A DNA stretch of 64,000 nucleotides from Vineibacter terrae (GCF_008039615.1 NZ_VDUZ01000007.1:159277-223276); one strand, 5' to 3'; counted from the first letter of the stretch, positions 1 through 9,482 are shown. A program made the numbers and translations. The notes: generated from the letters alone by a model not told the origin.

Positions 1-33
1 GAGCCTGCCGACAGCGGCGAGTGTCAGGCGCAT
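1..33 (-). CDS. rlmH: 23S rRNA pseudouridine-1915 N3-methyltransferase, N-terminus only
   Basis: The first codons read MRLTLAAVGRL, the usual start of RlmH, and the gene runs off the left edge. It lies 12 bases after the rsfS stop on the same strand, and rsfS-rlmH is a common pair. RlmH methylates pseudouridine 1915 in helix 69 of 23S rRNA. Only 11 residues are visible, so the call rests on this short match and the neighbour. Confidence 0.75.
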   Translation of the reverse strand, partial: MRLTLAAVGRL

Positions 34-45
34 GGCCCGGCAACC

Positions 46-486
46 TCAGGTATCGGTATCGCCGGCCTCGTCGTCAGCCGGTGCCGGCGCCTTCTTGCGG
101 CGCGTGGCACGTGCCGGCTTGGCCTCGGCCGGACCCTCGGGGAAGCTCCACAGCCGCTCGAGCTGATAAAGCTCCCGCACTTCGGGGCGGAAGACATGGA
201 CGATGACGTCGCCGGCATCGACCAGCACCCAGTCGCCCTGTGACTTGCCTTCGACGCGCACGCCCTTGAAGCCGTTGTCCTTCAGACGCTCCGCGAGATG
301 ATCGGCGATCGCGGCCACCTGACGCGAGGAACGCCCGCTGCAGACCACCATGCTGTCGGCGACGGTGCTCTTGCCGGCAATGTCGATGACGGCGACATCC
401 TCGGCCTTGTCCTCGGCCAGCGAGGCCAGGACCAGCTTCTGGACAGGATCGGACGATCGAGGTTGGCGTTTTGGGCGGGCGGGAAT
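46..486 (-). CDS. rsfS: Ribosome silencing factor RsfS, probable ATT start
   Basis: RsfS binds ribosomal protein uL14 and blocks subunit joining when nutrients are low. The frame contains KAEDVAVIDIAGKS and SGRSSRQVAAIADHL, both typical of the family, and ends in a charged Lys/Ala-rich tail. The first ATG is at 351, inside the conserved domain, so it cannot be the start. Going upstream the frame is open only to the nadD stop (505-507). The best start is ATT at 484-486, with GAGGAG seven bases before it, giving 146 residues. No ATG, GTG or TTG lies in the 45 codons between. The gene is co-directional with nadD and probably translated from the same message. The product is sure; the start codon is inferred. 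Confidence 0.9.
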   Translation of the reverse strand: MPARPKRQPRSSDPVQKLVLASLAEDKAEDVAVIDIAGKSTVADSMVVCSGRSSRQVAAIADHLAERLKDNGFKGVRVEGKSQGDWVLVDAGDVIVHVFRPEVRELYQLERLWSFPEGPAEAKPARATRRKKAPAPADDEAGDTDT

Positions 487-504
487 GGCAGGTCTCCTCG
501 GACG

Positions 505-1140
505 TCAGGCAGGTCGGTGCCCGGCGCGTAATGCTGTTGCCGATAGCGGGCTCAACCTCGAATGGATGAAGCTCCAGGCCGGCGGTGCGGCGTCGGCCAG
601 CGTTGCCGCGGCCTGTTCGCTCCGGCGGCGCTCAGGATAGCGTCGCGCCACGGCGCCGGCCAGGGCGCGTGTCCCGTTGCCTGGCCGGTCCAGCACCGCG
701 AAGGGCGCCAGGCGGCACAGGTCGGGCCAGCGCTTCCAGCGCGCCATCTGGGCCAGGTTGTCGGCGCCCATCAGCCAGACGAAGCGCGTCGCCGGAAACA
801 ACTGCCGAAGCGCGGCCAGCGTGTCGATGGTGTAGCGCGTGCCCAGGGCACGCTCGATGTCGGTAACCCGGATCCGGGTGCCGGCAGCCTGGTGGCGGGC
901 CTGGGCCATCCGCTGCTCCAGGGGCGCCATGCCGTCCGTTGCTTTCAGCGGGTTTTGTGGCGAGACCAGCCACCAGACCTCGTCGAGACGCAGCCGTTGC
1001 AGGGCTGTGAGGCTGATATGCCGATGGCCGGCATGGGCCGGGTTGAACGAGCCGCCCAGCAGGCCGATGCGGCGCGGCGCGCTGCCCAGGGCAGCACGGA
1101 TCCCGGCAGGCAGGTAGGGACGGATATGGTCGCGGCGCAC
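505..1140 (-). CDS. nadD: Nicotinate-mononucleotide adenylyltransferase
   Basis: Transfers AMP from ATP to nicotinate mononucleotide in NAD synthesis. The GGSFNPAHAGH motif near the N-terminus is the nucleotidyltransferase GxFxPxHxGH signature; SPQNPLK and GADNLAQMARWKRW are NadD landmarks. I start at GTG 1140, two bases after the stop of the upstream gene; an open frame to 1347 only overlaps that gene. The result is 211 residues, normal for the family. It lies between two secreted-protein genes and rsfS in the same direction. Confidence 0.93.
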   Translation of the reverse strand: MRRDHIRPYLPAGIRAALGSAPRRIGLLGGSFNPAHAGHRHISLTALQRLRLDEVWWLVSPQNPLKATDGMAPLEQRMAQARHQAAGTRIRVTDIERALGTRYTIDTLAALRQLFPATRFVWLMGADNLAQMARWKRWPDLCRLAPFAVLDRPGNGTRALAGAVARRYPERRRSEQAAATLADAAPPAWSFIHSRLSPLSATALRAGHRPA

Positions 1141-1142
1141 GC

Positions 1143-1679
1143 TCAGGATCCCAGGAACCGGCCCTTGCAGGAGAGCGTCTCCAGCCGCACCTCTTCGCCG
1201 GGCTCCAGCCGGATGCCACAGAACCGGAAATTGGCGACCGTCTTGCCGTCGATCAGCACGCGGTAGAGATATTCGCCCGGTGGATCGGCATCGTTGACGC
1301 ACCACGTGCCGCTCACACCGCCCTGGGTACGCACGGTGCGACGCCACTCGGTGCCATCCGACGACTGGTTGATCTTGATATCCGAGGAGACGTCGAACCG
1401 GGTCGGGCCGGGCGTCCGCTGGATCTCAGTGAGCACGACGGTCCGGTCGGATCCAGGCAGCACCACCACCCAGGTGTAGCAGGCGCGCACCGGCCATAGC
1501 GGGAAAGCGTCGCTGCGGACAGGTCCCTGGATATTCTCGCCGCGTTCGTTGCGGACGACGACATAGGTGTAGGTGTCGGTCACGCCGGGCGACGACTGGG
1601 CCCGGGCCCCTGGCGGCGCGGCCACGGCCAGCCCTGTCGCCAGCATGGTGATGCCGATCCTCAACGACGCAGACGCCAC
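1143..1679 (-). CDS. Secreted hypothetical protein, paralogue of next gene upstream
   Basis: A GTG start gives a 178-residue protein with a clear Sec signal (hydrophobic run to PGARAQ). The mature part has the pattern VVRNERGENIQGPVRSDAFP, PLWPVRACYTWVVVLP, WCVNDADPPGEY and FRFCGIRLEPG, with paired cysteines that suggest disulfides in the periplasm. The upstream gene has the same pattern, so the two arose by tandem duplication. It starts one base after its neighbour's stop. I do not recognise a named domain. Its place in the proA-nadD cluster suggests co-transcription, not shared function. Confidence 0.8.
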   Translation of the reverse strand: MASASLRIGITMLATGLAVAAPPGARAQSSPGVTDTYTYVVVRNERGENIQGPVRSDAFPLWPVRACYTWVVVLPGSDRTVVLTEIQRTPGPTRFDVSSDIKINQSSDGTEWRRTVRTQGGVSGTWCVNDADPPGEYLYRVLIDGKTVANFRFCGIRLEPGEEVRLETLSCKGRFLGS

Positions 1680-1680
1680 G

Positions 1681-2283
1681 TCACGACCCCATGAACTTCT
1701 GCGGACAGGTCAGCTCACCCAGCTGGAACGGTGAGCCTGCGGGCAGGCGCACGGCGCAGAACTTGAACTCGGCGACTAGCCGGCCCTCGACATGCACCTC
1801 GAACACCACCTCGCCCTCGGGGTCGGCGTCGTTGACGCACCAGGCGCTCTCCAGCCGGCCGTCATTGCCGACATAATCGCGGCGCGTGGCCGTGGTGGTG
1901 TCCTGCGTCTCGTTGATCGTGAAGCCGCCGCCATCGAAGCGGGTCGGTGCCGGCATCTTCTGGACCTCGACCAGCTCGACGAACCGGTTGCGCTGCGGGA
2001 CGGTCACGACCCAGCCGAAGCACGACCGCACCGGCCATAACGGCACGACGTTGTTCGTCACCGGACCCTGCACGAGGCTGCCATGCTCGTCGCGGACCTC
2101 GACGAAAGGAAAATTGCCGGTCGCGGGGGCGCTGTCAGCCAGCGCCGGCGTCACCAGGCACGCGATCGCCCAACCTGTCATTCCGAGCACAGCGAGCGAT
2201 CTCCTGCGGCTGACGCGTGGTGCGTCCCCTCGGAAGGATCCCGTGTCGCGCTCGGGATGACGGATTGGCTGATCGTGGATCAC
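1681..2283 (-). CDS. Secreted hypothetical protein with repeat-derived N-terminus
   Basis: Paralogue of the following gene: VEVRDEHGSLVQGPV, PLWPVRSCFGWVV, WCVNDADPEGEV and FKFCAVRLPAG match in order, with the same cysteines. The frame opens at GTG 2283, which overlaps the proA stop as GTGA, a typical coupled start. The first ~40 codons lie wholly inside a palindromic element (2177-2261). That element supplies SRRRSLAVLGMTGWAIACLVTPALA, a workable signal peptide. ATG 2181 is an alternative start but would leave a poor signal without basic residues. Function unknown. Confidence 0.75.
   Translation of the reverse strand: MIHDQPIRHPERDTGSFRGDAPRVSRRRSLAVLGMTGWAIACLVTPALADSAPATGNFPFVEVRDEHGSLVQGPVTNNVVPLWPVRSCFGWVVTVPQRNRFVELVEVQKMPAPTRFDGGGFTINETQDTTTATRRDYVGNDGRLESAWCVNDADPEGEVVFEVHVEGRLVAEFKFCAVRLPAGSPFQLGELTCPQKFMGS
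2177..2261. repeat. Palindromic dispersed element overlapping a gene start
   Basis: The arms GTCATTCCGAGCACAG (2177 on) and, on the other strand, GTCATCCCGAGCGCGA (2261 back) form an imperfect 15-bp inverted repeat around an ~55-base loop. The wording is that of the common 'gtcattccgag...ctcgggatgac' intergenic palindromes found in many bacterial genomes. Here it has become the 5' coding part of a secreted-protein gene. No second full copy was seen in the window. Confidence 0.65.
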
Positions 2284-3563
2284 GGGCGCAGGGTTCCCTG
2301 GCCACGTACGACATTCTTGTAGGTGGTCAGCTCGACAAGCCCGACGGGCCCGCGCGCGTGCAGGCGGTCGGTCGAGATGCCGATCTCGGCGCCGAGGCCG
2401 AACTCGCCACCGTCGGCGAATTGTGTCGAGGCATTGTGCATCACGATGGCGCTGTCGACCTCGTCGAGGAAGCGGGTGGCGGTGGCGGCATCGGCGGTGA
2501 TGATGGCGTCGGTGTGGCCGGAACCCCAGGTCGCGATGTGCCGCATCGCGCCTTCCACGCCGTCGACAGCGGCGACGCTGATGACCGGCGCCAGGTACTC
2601 GGTGCGCCAGTCAGCCTCGCTTGCGGCCGTCACGCGCGGGTCGAGCGCCTGGATCTCGGCGTCGCCCCGCACCTCGCAGCCCAGCGCGATCAGCCGTTCG
2701 ATCACCGGTCCGGCATGCGTGGCCAGGGCCGGCCGGTCGATCAGCAAGGTCTCGGCCGCGCCGCAGACGCCGACGCGGCGCATCTTGGCGTTGGCCACGA
2801 CGTCGCGGGCCATCGCGACATCGGCGGCGCGGTCGACATAGACGTGGCACAGCCCTTCGAAGTGCTTGAGCACCGGCACCCGGCTCTCGGCCGACACGCG
2901 CTCGATCAGCGCCCGGCCGCCGCGCGGAACGATCAGGTTCAGGAAGCCCGTGGCCTGCAGCAGCGCGCCGACGGCGGCCCGATCGGTGGTCGGCACGAGC
3001 TGGATGCAGTCCTCGGGCAGGCCCGCTGTCGCCAGGCCGCGGCGCAGGCAGGCGGCAACGGCACGCGAGGAATGGAAGCTCTCCGAGCCGCCGCGCAGGA
3101 TCACGACATTGCCGGACTTGAGGCACAGCGCGCCGGCATCGGCTGTGACGTTGGGACGTGATTCGTAGATCACGCCGATGACGCCGATCGGCACGCGCAC
3201 GCGGCTGATGCGCAGTCCGTTGGGGCGTGCCCACTCTTCGATCACCTGGCCGACGGGATCGGGCAGGGCGACGATTTCGTCGAGGCCGGCGGCCATGCCC
3301 TCGACGCGGGCGTCGTTGAGCAGCAGCCGGTCGAGCATGGCGTCGTTGAGGCCGCCGGCGCGCGCCGCCTCCATGTCGCGGGCGTTGGCAGCCAGAATCT
3401 GGCTGCGCTCGGCCCTGATCAACCGCGCCGCCTCGCGCAGCGCTGTATTCTTGGCCTCGGTCGAGGCCGTGCGCAGCGTTGCGGCGGCGGCCTTGGCGCG
3501 TTGGCCCAGATCGCGCACGATCGCTGCAGGATCGGAGTCGGCGGGCTTGGTCTGCACGTTCAT
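2280..3563 (-). CDS. proA: Gamma-glutamyl phosphate reductase
   Basis: Second enzyme of proline synthesis: NADPH-dependent reduction of gamma-glutamyl phosphate to the semialdehyde. The 427-residue protein has the aldehyde-dehydrogenase-like fold with IGVIYESRPNVTADA, LKSGNVVILRGGSES and the catalytic cysteine region KMRRVGVCGAAETLL, then GLGAEIGISTDRLHARGP near the end. Length is normal. It follows proB with a 75-base gap and its stop overlaps the next gene's GTG start by four bases. Confidence 0.97.
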   Translation of the reverse strand: MNVQTKPADSDPAAIVRDLGQRAKAAAATLRTASTEAKNTALREAARLIRAERSQILAANARDMEAARAGGLNDAMLDRLLLNDARVEGMAAGLDEIVALPDPVGQVIEEWARPNGLRISRVRVPIGVIGVIYESRPNVTADAGALCLKSGNVVILRGGSESFHSSRAVAACLRRGLATAGLPEDCIQLVPTTDRAAVGALLQATGFLNLIVPRGGRALIERVSAESRVPVLKHFEGLCHVYVDRAADVAMARDVVANAKMRRVGVCGAAETLLIDRPALATHAGPVIERLIALGCEVRGDAEIQALDPRVTAASEADWRTEYLAPVISVAAVDGVEGAMRHIATWGSGHTDAIITADAATATRFLDEVDSAIVMHNASTQFADGGEFGLGAEIGISTDRLHARGPVGLVELTTYKNVVRGQGTLRP

Positions 3564-3638
3564 GGTTCGTCCTTCACACGCCCAGTATACGCCAAGTCGA
3601 TCCGCTCTCCCATGGCGGACGGGAGGGCGGTGCTTCCG

Positions 3639-4765
3639 TCACTCCATCGCCAGGTCGTCGCGATGGATCAGCTCCTCGCGGCCGCGCCAGCCCAGCACGG
3701 TCTCGATGTCGGCGCTGCGGTGGCCGGCGATGCGGCGGGCATCGTCGGCGCCGTAGGCCACCAGGCCGCGCGCCAGGGTGTTGCCCTTGCGGTCGCACAC
3801 CAGCACCGCCGCGCCGGCCTCGAAGGCGCCATTGATCGCCACCACGCCGGCGGGCAGCAGGCTCTTGCCCGCCGCCAGCGCCCGGGCGGCGCCGTCATCG
3901 ACCACCAGCGAGCCGGCGGGCTTCAGCGTGCCGCCGATCCAGCGCTTGCGCGCGGCATCGGGCTTGGCCGAGGGCAGAAACCAGGTGCAGCGTGCCCGGC
4001 CGTCGAGCAGGGCGGTCAGCGGATTGAGCCGGCCGCCGTCGACGATCGCCATGCGACAGCCGGCGGCCATGGCGATGCGCGCCGCGATCAGCTTGGTGAC
4101 CATGCCGCCGTTGCTGAGCTCGCTGGTGGCGGCGCCGGCCATGGCCTCGATCTGCGGCGTGATCTTGCGCACTTCCGGAATGAACGCGGCGCCGGGGTTG
4201 CGGCGCGGGTCGGAATCGTAGAGTCCGTCGATGTCCGAGAACAGCACCAGGGTGTCGGCGCTCACCATCTCGGCGACACGGGCAGCGAGGCGATCGTTGT
4301 CGCCGAAGCGGATCTCGGCGGTGGCCACGGTGTCGTTCTCGTTGATCACCGGCACCGCACCCTGCGCCAGCAGCGTGGTCATGGTCTGGCGCGCGTTGAG
4401 ATAGCGCTCGCGCTGCTCGCTGTCCTCCATGGTCAGCAGGATCTGCGCCACCACGATATCGTGCCGGGCCAGGGTCTCCTGCCAGGCATGGGCGAGGCCG
4501 ATCTGGCCGACGGCGGCCGAGGCCTGCTTCTGCTCCAGGCGCAACGCGCCGCGCGCCAAGCCCAGCCGCGCGCGCCCCAGCCGCACGGCGCCGGAGGACA
4601 CCACGATCACCTGCGCGCCGCCGTGGCGCAGGCGGGCAATGTCGTCGGCCAGGGCATCGAGCCACTGCTGCCGCGGATGGCCGGTGCTCTCATCGACGAT
4701 CAGGGCCGAGCCGATCTTCAGGACGATCCGCCTGGCGCCGGCGAGTCGCCTGTCGCCGCGGCTGG

Positions 4766-4769
<4 letters not shown>
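3639..4769 (-). CDS. proB: Glutamate 5-kinase with PUA domain
   Basis: Phosphorylates glutamate as the first step to proline. RIVLKIGSALIVD opens the amino-acid kinase domain, VVSSGAVRLGRARLG and VINENDTVATAEIRFGDNDRLAARVA are the substrate loops, and TKLIAARIAMAAGCRMAI follows. A C-terminal PUA domain covers roughly the last 90 of 376 residues, as in the E. coli enzyme. Its ATG overlaps the stop of a 32-residue upstream frame as ATGA, so translation is probably coupled. Confidence 0.97.
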
Positions 4770-5967
<1,198 letters not shown>

Positions 5968-6246
5968 CTACTCGGCCGCGAGCGGCGGCTGCGGCGCCGG
6001 TTCCACGCTGACGAACACCTTGCCGTGCGACTTGGTGGCGAACTTCACGCGGCCGTCGACCAGCGCGAACAGCGTGTGGTCGCGTCCGACGCCGACATTG
6101 GCGCCGGCGGCCATCTTGGTGCCGCGCTGGCGCACCAGCACGTTGCCGGCCAGCACGGCCTGGTCGCCGAAACGCTTGACGCCCAGCCGCTTGCTCTCCG
6201 AATCACGCCCGTTGCGCGACGAGCCGCCTGCTTTCTTGTGTGCCAT
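5968..6246 (-). CDS. rpmA: 50S ribosomal protein bL27
   Basis: The sequence [20 protein letters not shown] is the canonical bL27 N-terminus, which reaches the peptidyl transferase centre. Length (92 aa) is normal, with a short Pro/Ala-rich tail. It sits 36 bases after rplU and is probably co-transcribed with it. Confidence 0.98.
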   Translation of the reverse strand: MAHKKAGGSSRNGRDSESKRLGVKRFGDQAVLAGNVLVRQRGTKMAAGANVGVGRDHTLFALVDGRVKFATKSHGKVFVSVEPAPQPPLAAE

Positions 6247-6282
6247 TGCCCTTGCTCCGAATTCCGCGCGCCCAGGCCTGCC

Positions 6283-6594
6283 TCAGGCGACGATCTGATC
6301 GATCTTGACCTTCGTCATGAGCTGACGGTGGCCGTTCTTGCGCCGCGAGTTCTGGCGGCGCCGCTTCTTGAAGACCAGGATGGTGTCGCCCTTGACCTGC
6401 TCGACGATCGAGGCGGTCACCTTGGCGCCGGCCACGGTCGGCGCACCGACCTTCAGGCCGTCATCGGCGCCCACCGCCAGCACCTCGCCGAACTCGACGG
6501 CGGCGCCCTTGTCGCCGGCCAGCCGGTCGACCGTCAGCACCTCGTTGGCAGCCACCCGGTACTGCTTGCCGCCCGTGCGAATCACCGCATACAT
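6283..6594 (-). CDS. rplU: 50S ribosomal protein bL21
   Basis: MYAVIRTGGKQYRVAANEVL is the typical bL21 start, so I use ATG 6594 rather than the in-frame GTG at 6603. It continues with the KRRRQNSRRKNGHRQLMTKV rRNA-binding tail. The leader holds a terminator-like hairpin about 65 bases upstream. Confidence 0.97.
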   Translation of the reverse strand: MYAVIRTGGKQYRVAANEVLTVDRLAGDKGAAVEFGEVLAVGADDGLKVGAPTVAGAKVTASIVEQVKGDTILVFKKRRRQNSRRKNGHRQLMTKVKIDQIVA

Positions 6595-6656
6595 CGTCGC
6601 CACCCTGCCGGGGCCGGCCGCGGCGTCCGCACAGGCGGTTCCAGCGCACCAAAGGC

Positions 6657-6688
6657 CCGAAAATCGAAAAAGCGGGCCGCCGGCCCGC
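6657..6688 (-). terminator. Terminator-like hairpin in the rplU leader
   Basis: On the minus strand GCGGGCC-GGC-GGCCCGC (6672-6688) is followed by TTTTTCGATTTT. It lies upstream of rplU in rplU's own direction, and no minus-strand gene precedes it for at least 250 bases. It is either the end of an unseen small transcript or an attenuator in the ribosomal-protein leader. Confidence 0.6.
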
Positions 6689-6880
6689 CGTGCTCAAGGC
6701 GGCGCAATATACGCACCAACGCCGCGGAGTCAACGCGACGCAGCGTCAAAGACGGCCCTGCGGCACCGATGCCCGGGTGGCGGGGCGGTCTCCGCCGGCA
6801 GCCGGATTTCCTGTTTGTCGACAACGGGTTGGCCCGTTGCCACCCGGCAGGAGGGAAAGCCGCGATTGTTGTCACGGCGC

Positions 6881-6909
6881 TTGCCCCACCCGAGCGTCGC
6901 CTATATAAC
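6881..6909 (+). promoter_or_regulatory. Probable promoter of tRNA-Ser
   Basis: TTGCCC (6881-6886) and TATAAC (6904-6909) are separated by 17 bases and end 28 bases before the tRNA. The spacing and position fit a sigma-70 promoter. Confidence 0.55.
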
Positions 6910-6937
6910 CCGCCCGCCCGGACCCCGCCGGGACTGC

Positions 6938-7027
<90 letters not shown>

Positions 7028-7081
7028 CTTGCCCGAATTCCGCGCGCGATTTGAAGGCGTTAGCTTTGCGGCGCGGCAGCA

Positions 7082-7100
7082 CCCATCCACCTACCCATCC
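7082..7100 (+). repeat. Left arm-type repeat (possible integrase site)
   Basis: CCCATCCACCTACCCATCC has one mismatch to 53210-53228, in the same orientation. Internally it is itself a doubled CCCATCCA-like unit. Confidence 0.55.
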
Positions 7101-7577
7101 AGGCATGAACCGCCCGCTTGGTTTGGGCCAGGCCATCGCGTCACCCTGCTGGGCATGGCCGTGTCTTGCGGAGCCGAACGCATAGCCGATCATAGCGTGG
7201 CTGTGGGGTGCCGGTCGCCTGGTAGGCCTTGCCGCCGATGATGAGCTCGGCGAGGTCCGGCTGCGGGGTAGGCCTTCCGCCCCGAGCTGGCCGGCGCGCA
7301 TGACGGATCGCGTCGAGAGCAGTCCGACCTCCCGATACTGCAGAAATCGCCGGTCGGATCGAGCTAGGCCTGAAGGCCACGCGACAACGCTGACGCGCGG
7401 CGATGATCGCCGGCAGTTCGACACAACGGTCTCGCCGCCGTCGCCCGCCCGACACCCGCGCCCTCACCCCCTGGGGTACACCCGCACGAACGCGCCTGCG
7501 TCTCACGTTGACCGCTCGAGGAAGCGGCCCAATTTTCGAAGCATTTTGACAGAATGTCATAGGGGTCGTCAGCCACG
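7101..7577. other. No convincing gene; probable decayed phage DNA
   Basis: Open frames here are short and shadow each other. I see no RNA gene or clear promoter. A TTGACA at 7548-7553 has no good -10 partner. Confidence 0.4.
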
Positions 7578-7685
7578 TTGAACGACGTCCTGGCCGATGC
7601 GGCCGAGGTTGAGGCAGGGCTCGAGGCCTGTCGCGCCCGGCTCGCCAAGCTTTCCGACTGGGCGAGGGGAGGGGCCGCGCCGTGA
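7578..7685 (+). CDS. Short frame, possible phage lysis-protein remnant (35 aa)
   Basis: A TTG start gives LNDVLADAAEVEAGLEACRA and on to WARGGAAP, an Ala/Glu-rich helical peptide like the tail of an Rz-type spanin. Its TGA overlaps the next start. It could be the surviving 3' part of a longer gene. Identification is weak. Confidence 0.3.
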   Translation: MNDVLADAAEVEAGLEACRARLAKLSDWARGGAAP

Positions 7686-7948
7686 TGCTCGACAGCCTCT
7701 TCGGCGGCTACCTCTTCGAGGCCGTGGCGGTCGCCATCTACGGCGGGCTCTGCTTCCTGGCAGGGCGGATGTCCCAGCGGCGTCGGCGAGCCAGTTACAC
7801 AGCGCCCGCCGTGTCGGTCACCCCCAGTGCGGCGGGCGTTTTTCGTTTGGTGGGCTATGTCCTCCCGCTTGTCGATCGCGATCCGCCGATGGCACAATCT
7901 GCCGGTGGTCTGAAAAGAAGGCCGTGCAACCGGCTCAGGGGGAGATGA
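7682..7948 (+). CDS. Small membrane protein, phage lysis-like remnant
   Basis: The protein begins MMLDSLFGGYLFEAVAVAIY and has one membrane segment followed by the basic stretch RMSQRRRR. After codon ~40 the frame runs through an intrinsic terminator, so the C-terminal half is probably not a conserved domain. Position and form suggest a phage lysis-region gene. The frame ends at the start of the threonine-hydrolase gene. Confidence 0.4.
   Translation: MMLDSLFGGYLFEAVAVAIYGGLCFLAGRMSQRRRRASYTAPAVSVTPSAAGVFRLVGYVLPLVDRDPPMAQSAGGLKRRPCNRLRGR
7803..7843 (+). terminator. Intrinsic terminator after phage remnant
   Basis: The 9-bp arms CGCCCGCCG (7803-7811) and CGGCGGGCG (7830-7838) are followed by TTTTT. 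It separates the lysis-like fragment from the hydrolase operon about 100 bases downstream. Confidence 0.75.
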
Positions 7949-9237
7949 TGACGTCCGAAGTTTGCGTGATGAACAAGCAGGCATTGGTTTTGGCGGCTGA
8001 CAGCGCATCGACCGTCACGGAATGGCACGACGGCAAGTCACGCGAGCGGTACTACAAGGGAGCGAATAAGATCTTTCAGTTGTCACCGTCTGAGCCGGTG
8101 GGGGTGATGCTTTATAGCAATGCCGCTCTCCATGGTGTTCCCTGGGAAACAATAATCAAGGAGTATCGCTCAACATTATCAGGTACGCGTTTCGATACAC
8201 TTGAGCAATATGCTCAACATTTATTTGTATTTGTCCAGAGTACCCTAAGTAAGATCTATGACAGCAGTGCAAGGAGTAACGATTTTCTTCGATATGCAAT
8301 TCTCCAGACGTTTATCGTCGTGGACTCTTTAACCAAAACGACCTCCTTCATTGCTGCAACCACGCTAGATGAAGCGCGAGCGGCGATCGCTGCGGAACTC
8401 GCGACAATGGCAAGGGCATTGAACGCAAGGCCCCTCCCAACCGAAGTCACCGACGCCGATGTGTCGGCGGCGGTGGCATCACAGAAGGCGCGTTTGATTG
8501 ACGCCTACAACCGGGACATCCCTTTCCATCACCCGACTTTAGAACCTCAGACTCTTGCCGCCTTTGCCGATCCGAGTGCTTTCGCGGAACTTGTGATACG
8601 CTTCGTCTACTATCGCTTTAAAGCAATCATGGATGATACGGGTGTTGTGGTAGCTGGGTTCGGAGCCAAGGAGCTCTTCCCAAGCTACTGCCACTATGAG
8701 TGCTACGGATTTCTTCTCGACAAATTCATCGCTCCCAAACGGGAGTCCGCAGCGATCGACTTGGATACCGTGTCGCGTATCGAAGCCTTCGCTCAGACGG
8801 ACGTGTCCGAGACGTTTATGACAGGCTTCAGCCCTGAGGTGCTGACATTCGTGTTGGACGCAACTCGAGAGAGTCTCGACGCGGCAGCTGCTGAGTTTGT
8901 CAAGGCTGGGGCCTCTCTCCCGCCCGATTGGGACAAAACCGTTGTGCGGATGGTTGGTGAACACCGTAAGGCCTGGATGGACAAGGCATTCGACCGACAT
9001 TGGGCCCCCTTTCGCCGCGTCGTCGGGTCGCTGCCGATTCCTGATATGGCGGTCTTGGCGGAAACCTTGGTTGCACTTACGTCGTTGAAAGAGCGAGTCA
9101 CACGTGGCACTGAGACGGTGGGCGGTGCCGTTGATGTGGCGGCGATCACCAGAGGTGATGGTTTCGTGTGGATACAGCGGAAGCATTACTTTGATCCGCA
9201 GCTCAATCCGAGATATTTTCATAGATTAAGAGAATAG
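7945..9237 (+). CDS. Proteasome-like N-terminal threonine hydrolase, uncharacterised
   Basis: Two adjacent ATGs (7945, 7948) follow AGGGGGAG. After Met removal the protein would begin with Thr1 (TSEVCVMNKQALVLAADSAS). Asp falls exactly at position 17, as in proteasome beta subunits and HslV. A lysine in ANKIF at about position 40 is the likely Lys33 equivalent, offset by a seven-residue insert (around HDGKSRERYY). PVGVMLYSNAALHGVPW resembles the following beta-subunit strand. The remaining ~350 residues have no domain I recognise. Total is ~430 aa, twice a beta subunit. Third-position AT content is higher in the first half than in neighbours, suggesting transfer. A small gene follows in the same operon. 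The fold is inferred from motifs; the substrate is unknown. Confidence 0.7.
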   Translation: MMTSEVCVMNKQALVLAADSASTVTEWHDGKSRERYYKGANKIFQLSPSEPVGVMLYSNAALHGVPWETIIKEYRSTLSGTRFDTLEQYAQHLFVFVQSTLSKIYDSSARSNDFLRYAILQTFIVVDSLTKTTSFIAATTLDEARAAIAAELATMARALNARPLPTEVTDADVSAAVASQKARLIDAYNRDIPFHHPTLEPQTLAAFADPSAFAELVIRFVYYRFKAIMDDTGVVVAGFGAKELFPSYCHYECYGFLLDKFIAPKRESAAIDLDTVSRIEAFAQTDVSETFMTGFSPEVLTFVLDATRESLDAAAAEFVKAGASLPPDWDKTVVRMVGEHRKAWMDKAFDRHWAPFRRVVGSLPIPDMAVLAETLVALTSLKERVTRGTETVGGAVDVAAITRGDGFVWIQRKHYFDPQLNPRYFHRLRE

Positions 9238-9254
9238 CGGCCAAGGAGGGTGAC

Positions 9255-9482
9255 ATGGACATTCGCGCGAGCCTCTTGCACCTCCTGGATACAAGCAAGC
9301 CGGAGGAGGATCGCCCCCACCCCACGAAGGCTGATCGAGACGCGTTCGACCTATTCCTAGGCAAGCGTCACCTGACCAAGGAAGAGAGGGGCGCCCTTGC
9401 TTACAAGGCCATCTTGCGGCGGGCTAAGCGCGAGAAGACGTCGGTTGATCCGATATCGGAGATGAGGGCGGGCAGTCGTTAG
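9255..9482 (+). CDS. Small partner protein of the threonine hydrolase (75 aa)
   Basis: It starts 17 bases after the hydrolase stop behind an AAGGAGGG ribosome site, so the two are almost surely one operon. The protein is short and charged: it begins MDIRASLLHLLDTSKPEEDR and has a basic C-terminal half (ERGALAYKAILRRAKREKT). No membrane or signal segment is seen. It could be a substrate, adaptor or regulator of the hydrolase; none of these is shown. Confidence 0.65.
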   Translation: MDIRASLLHLLDTSKPEEDRPHPTKADRDAFDLFLGKRHLTKEERGALAYKAILRRAKREKTSVDPISEMRAGSR

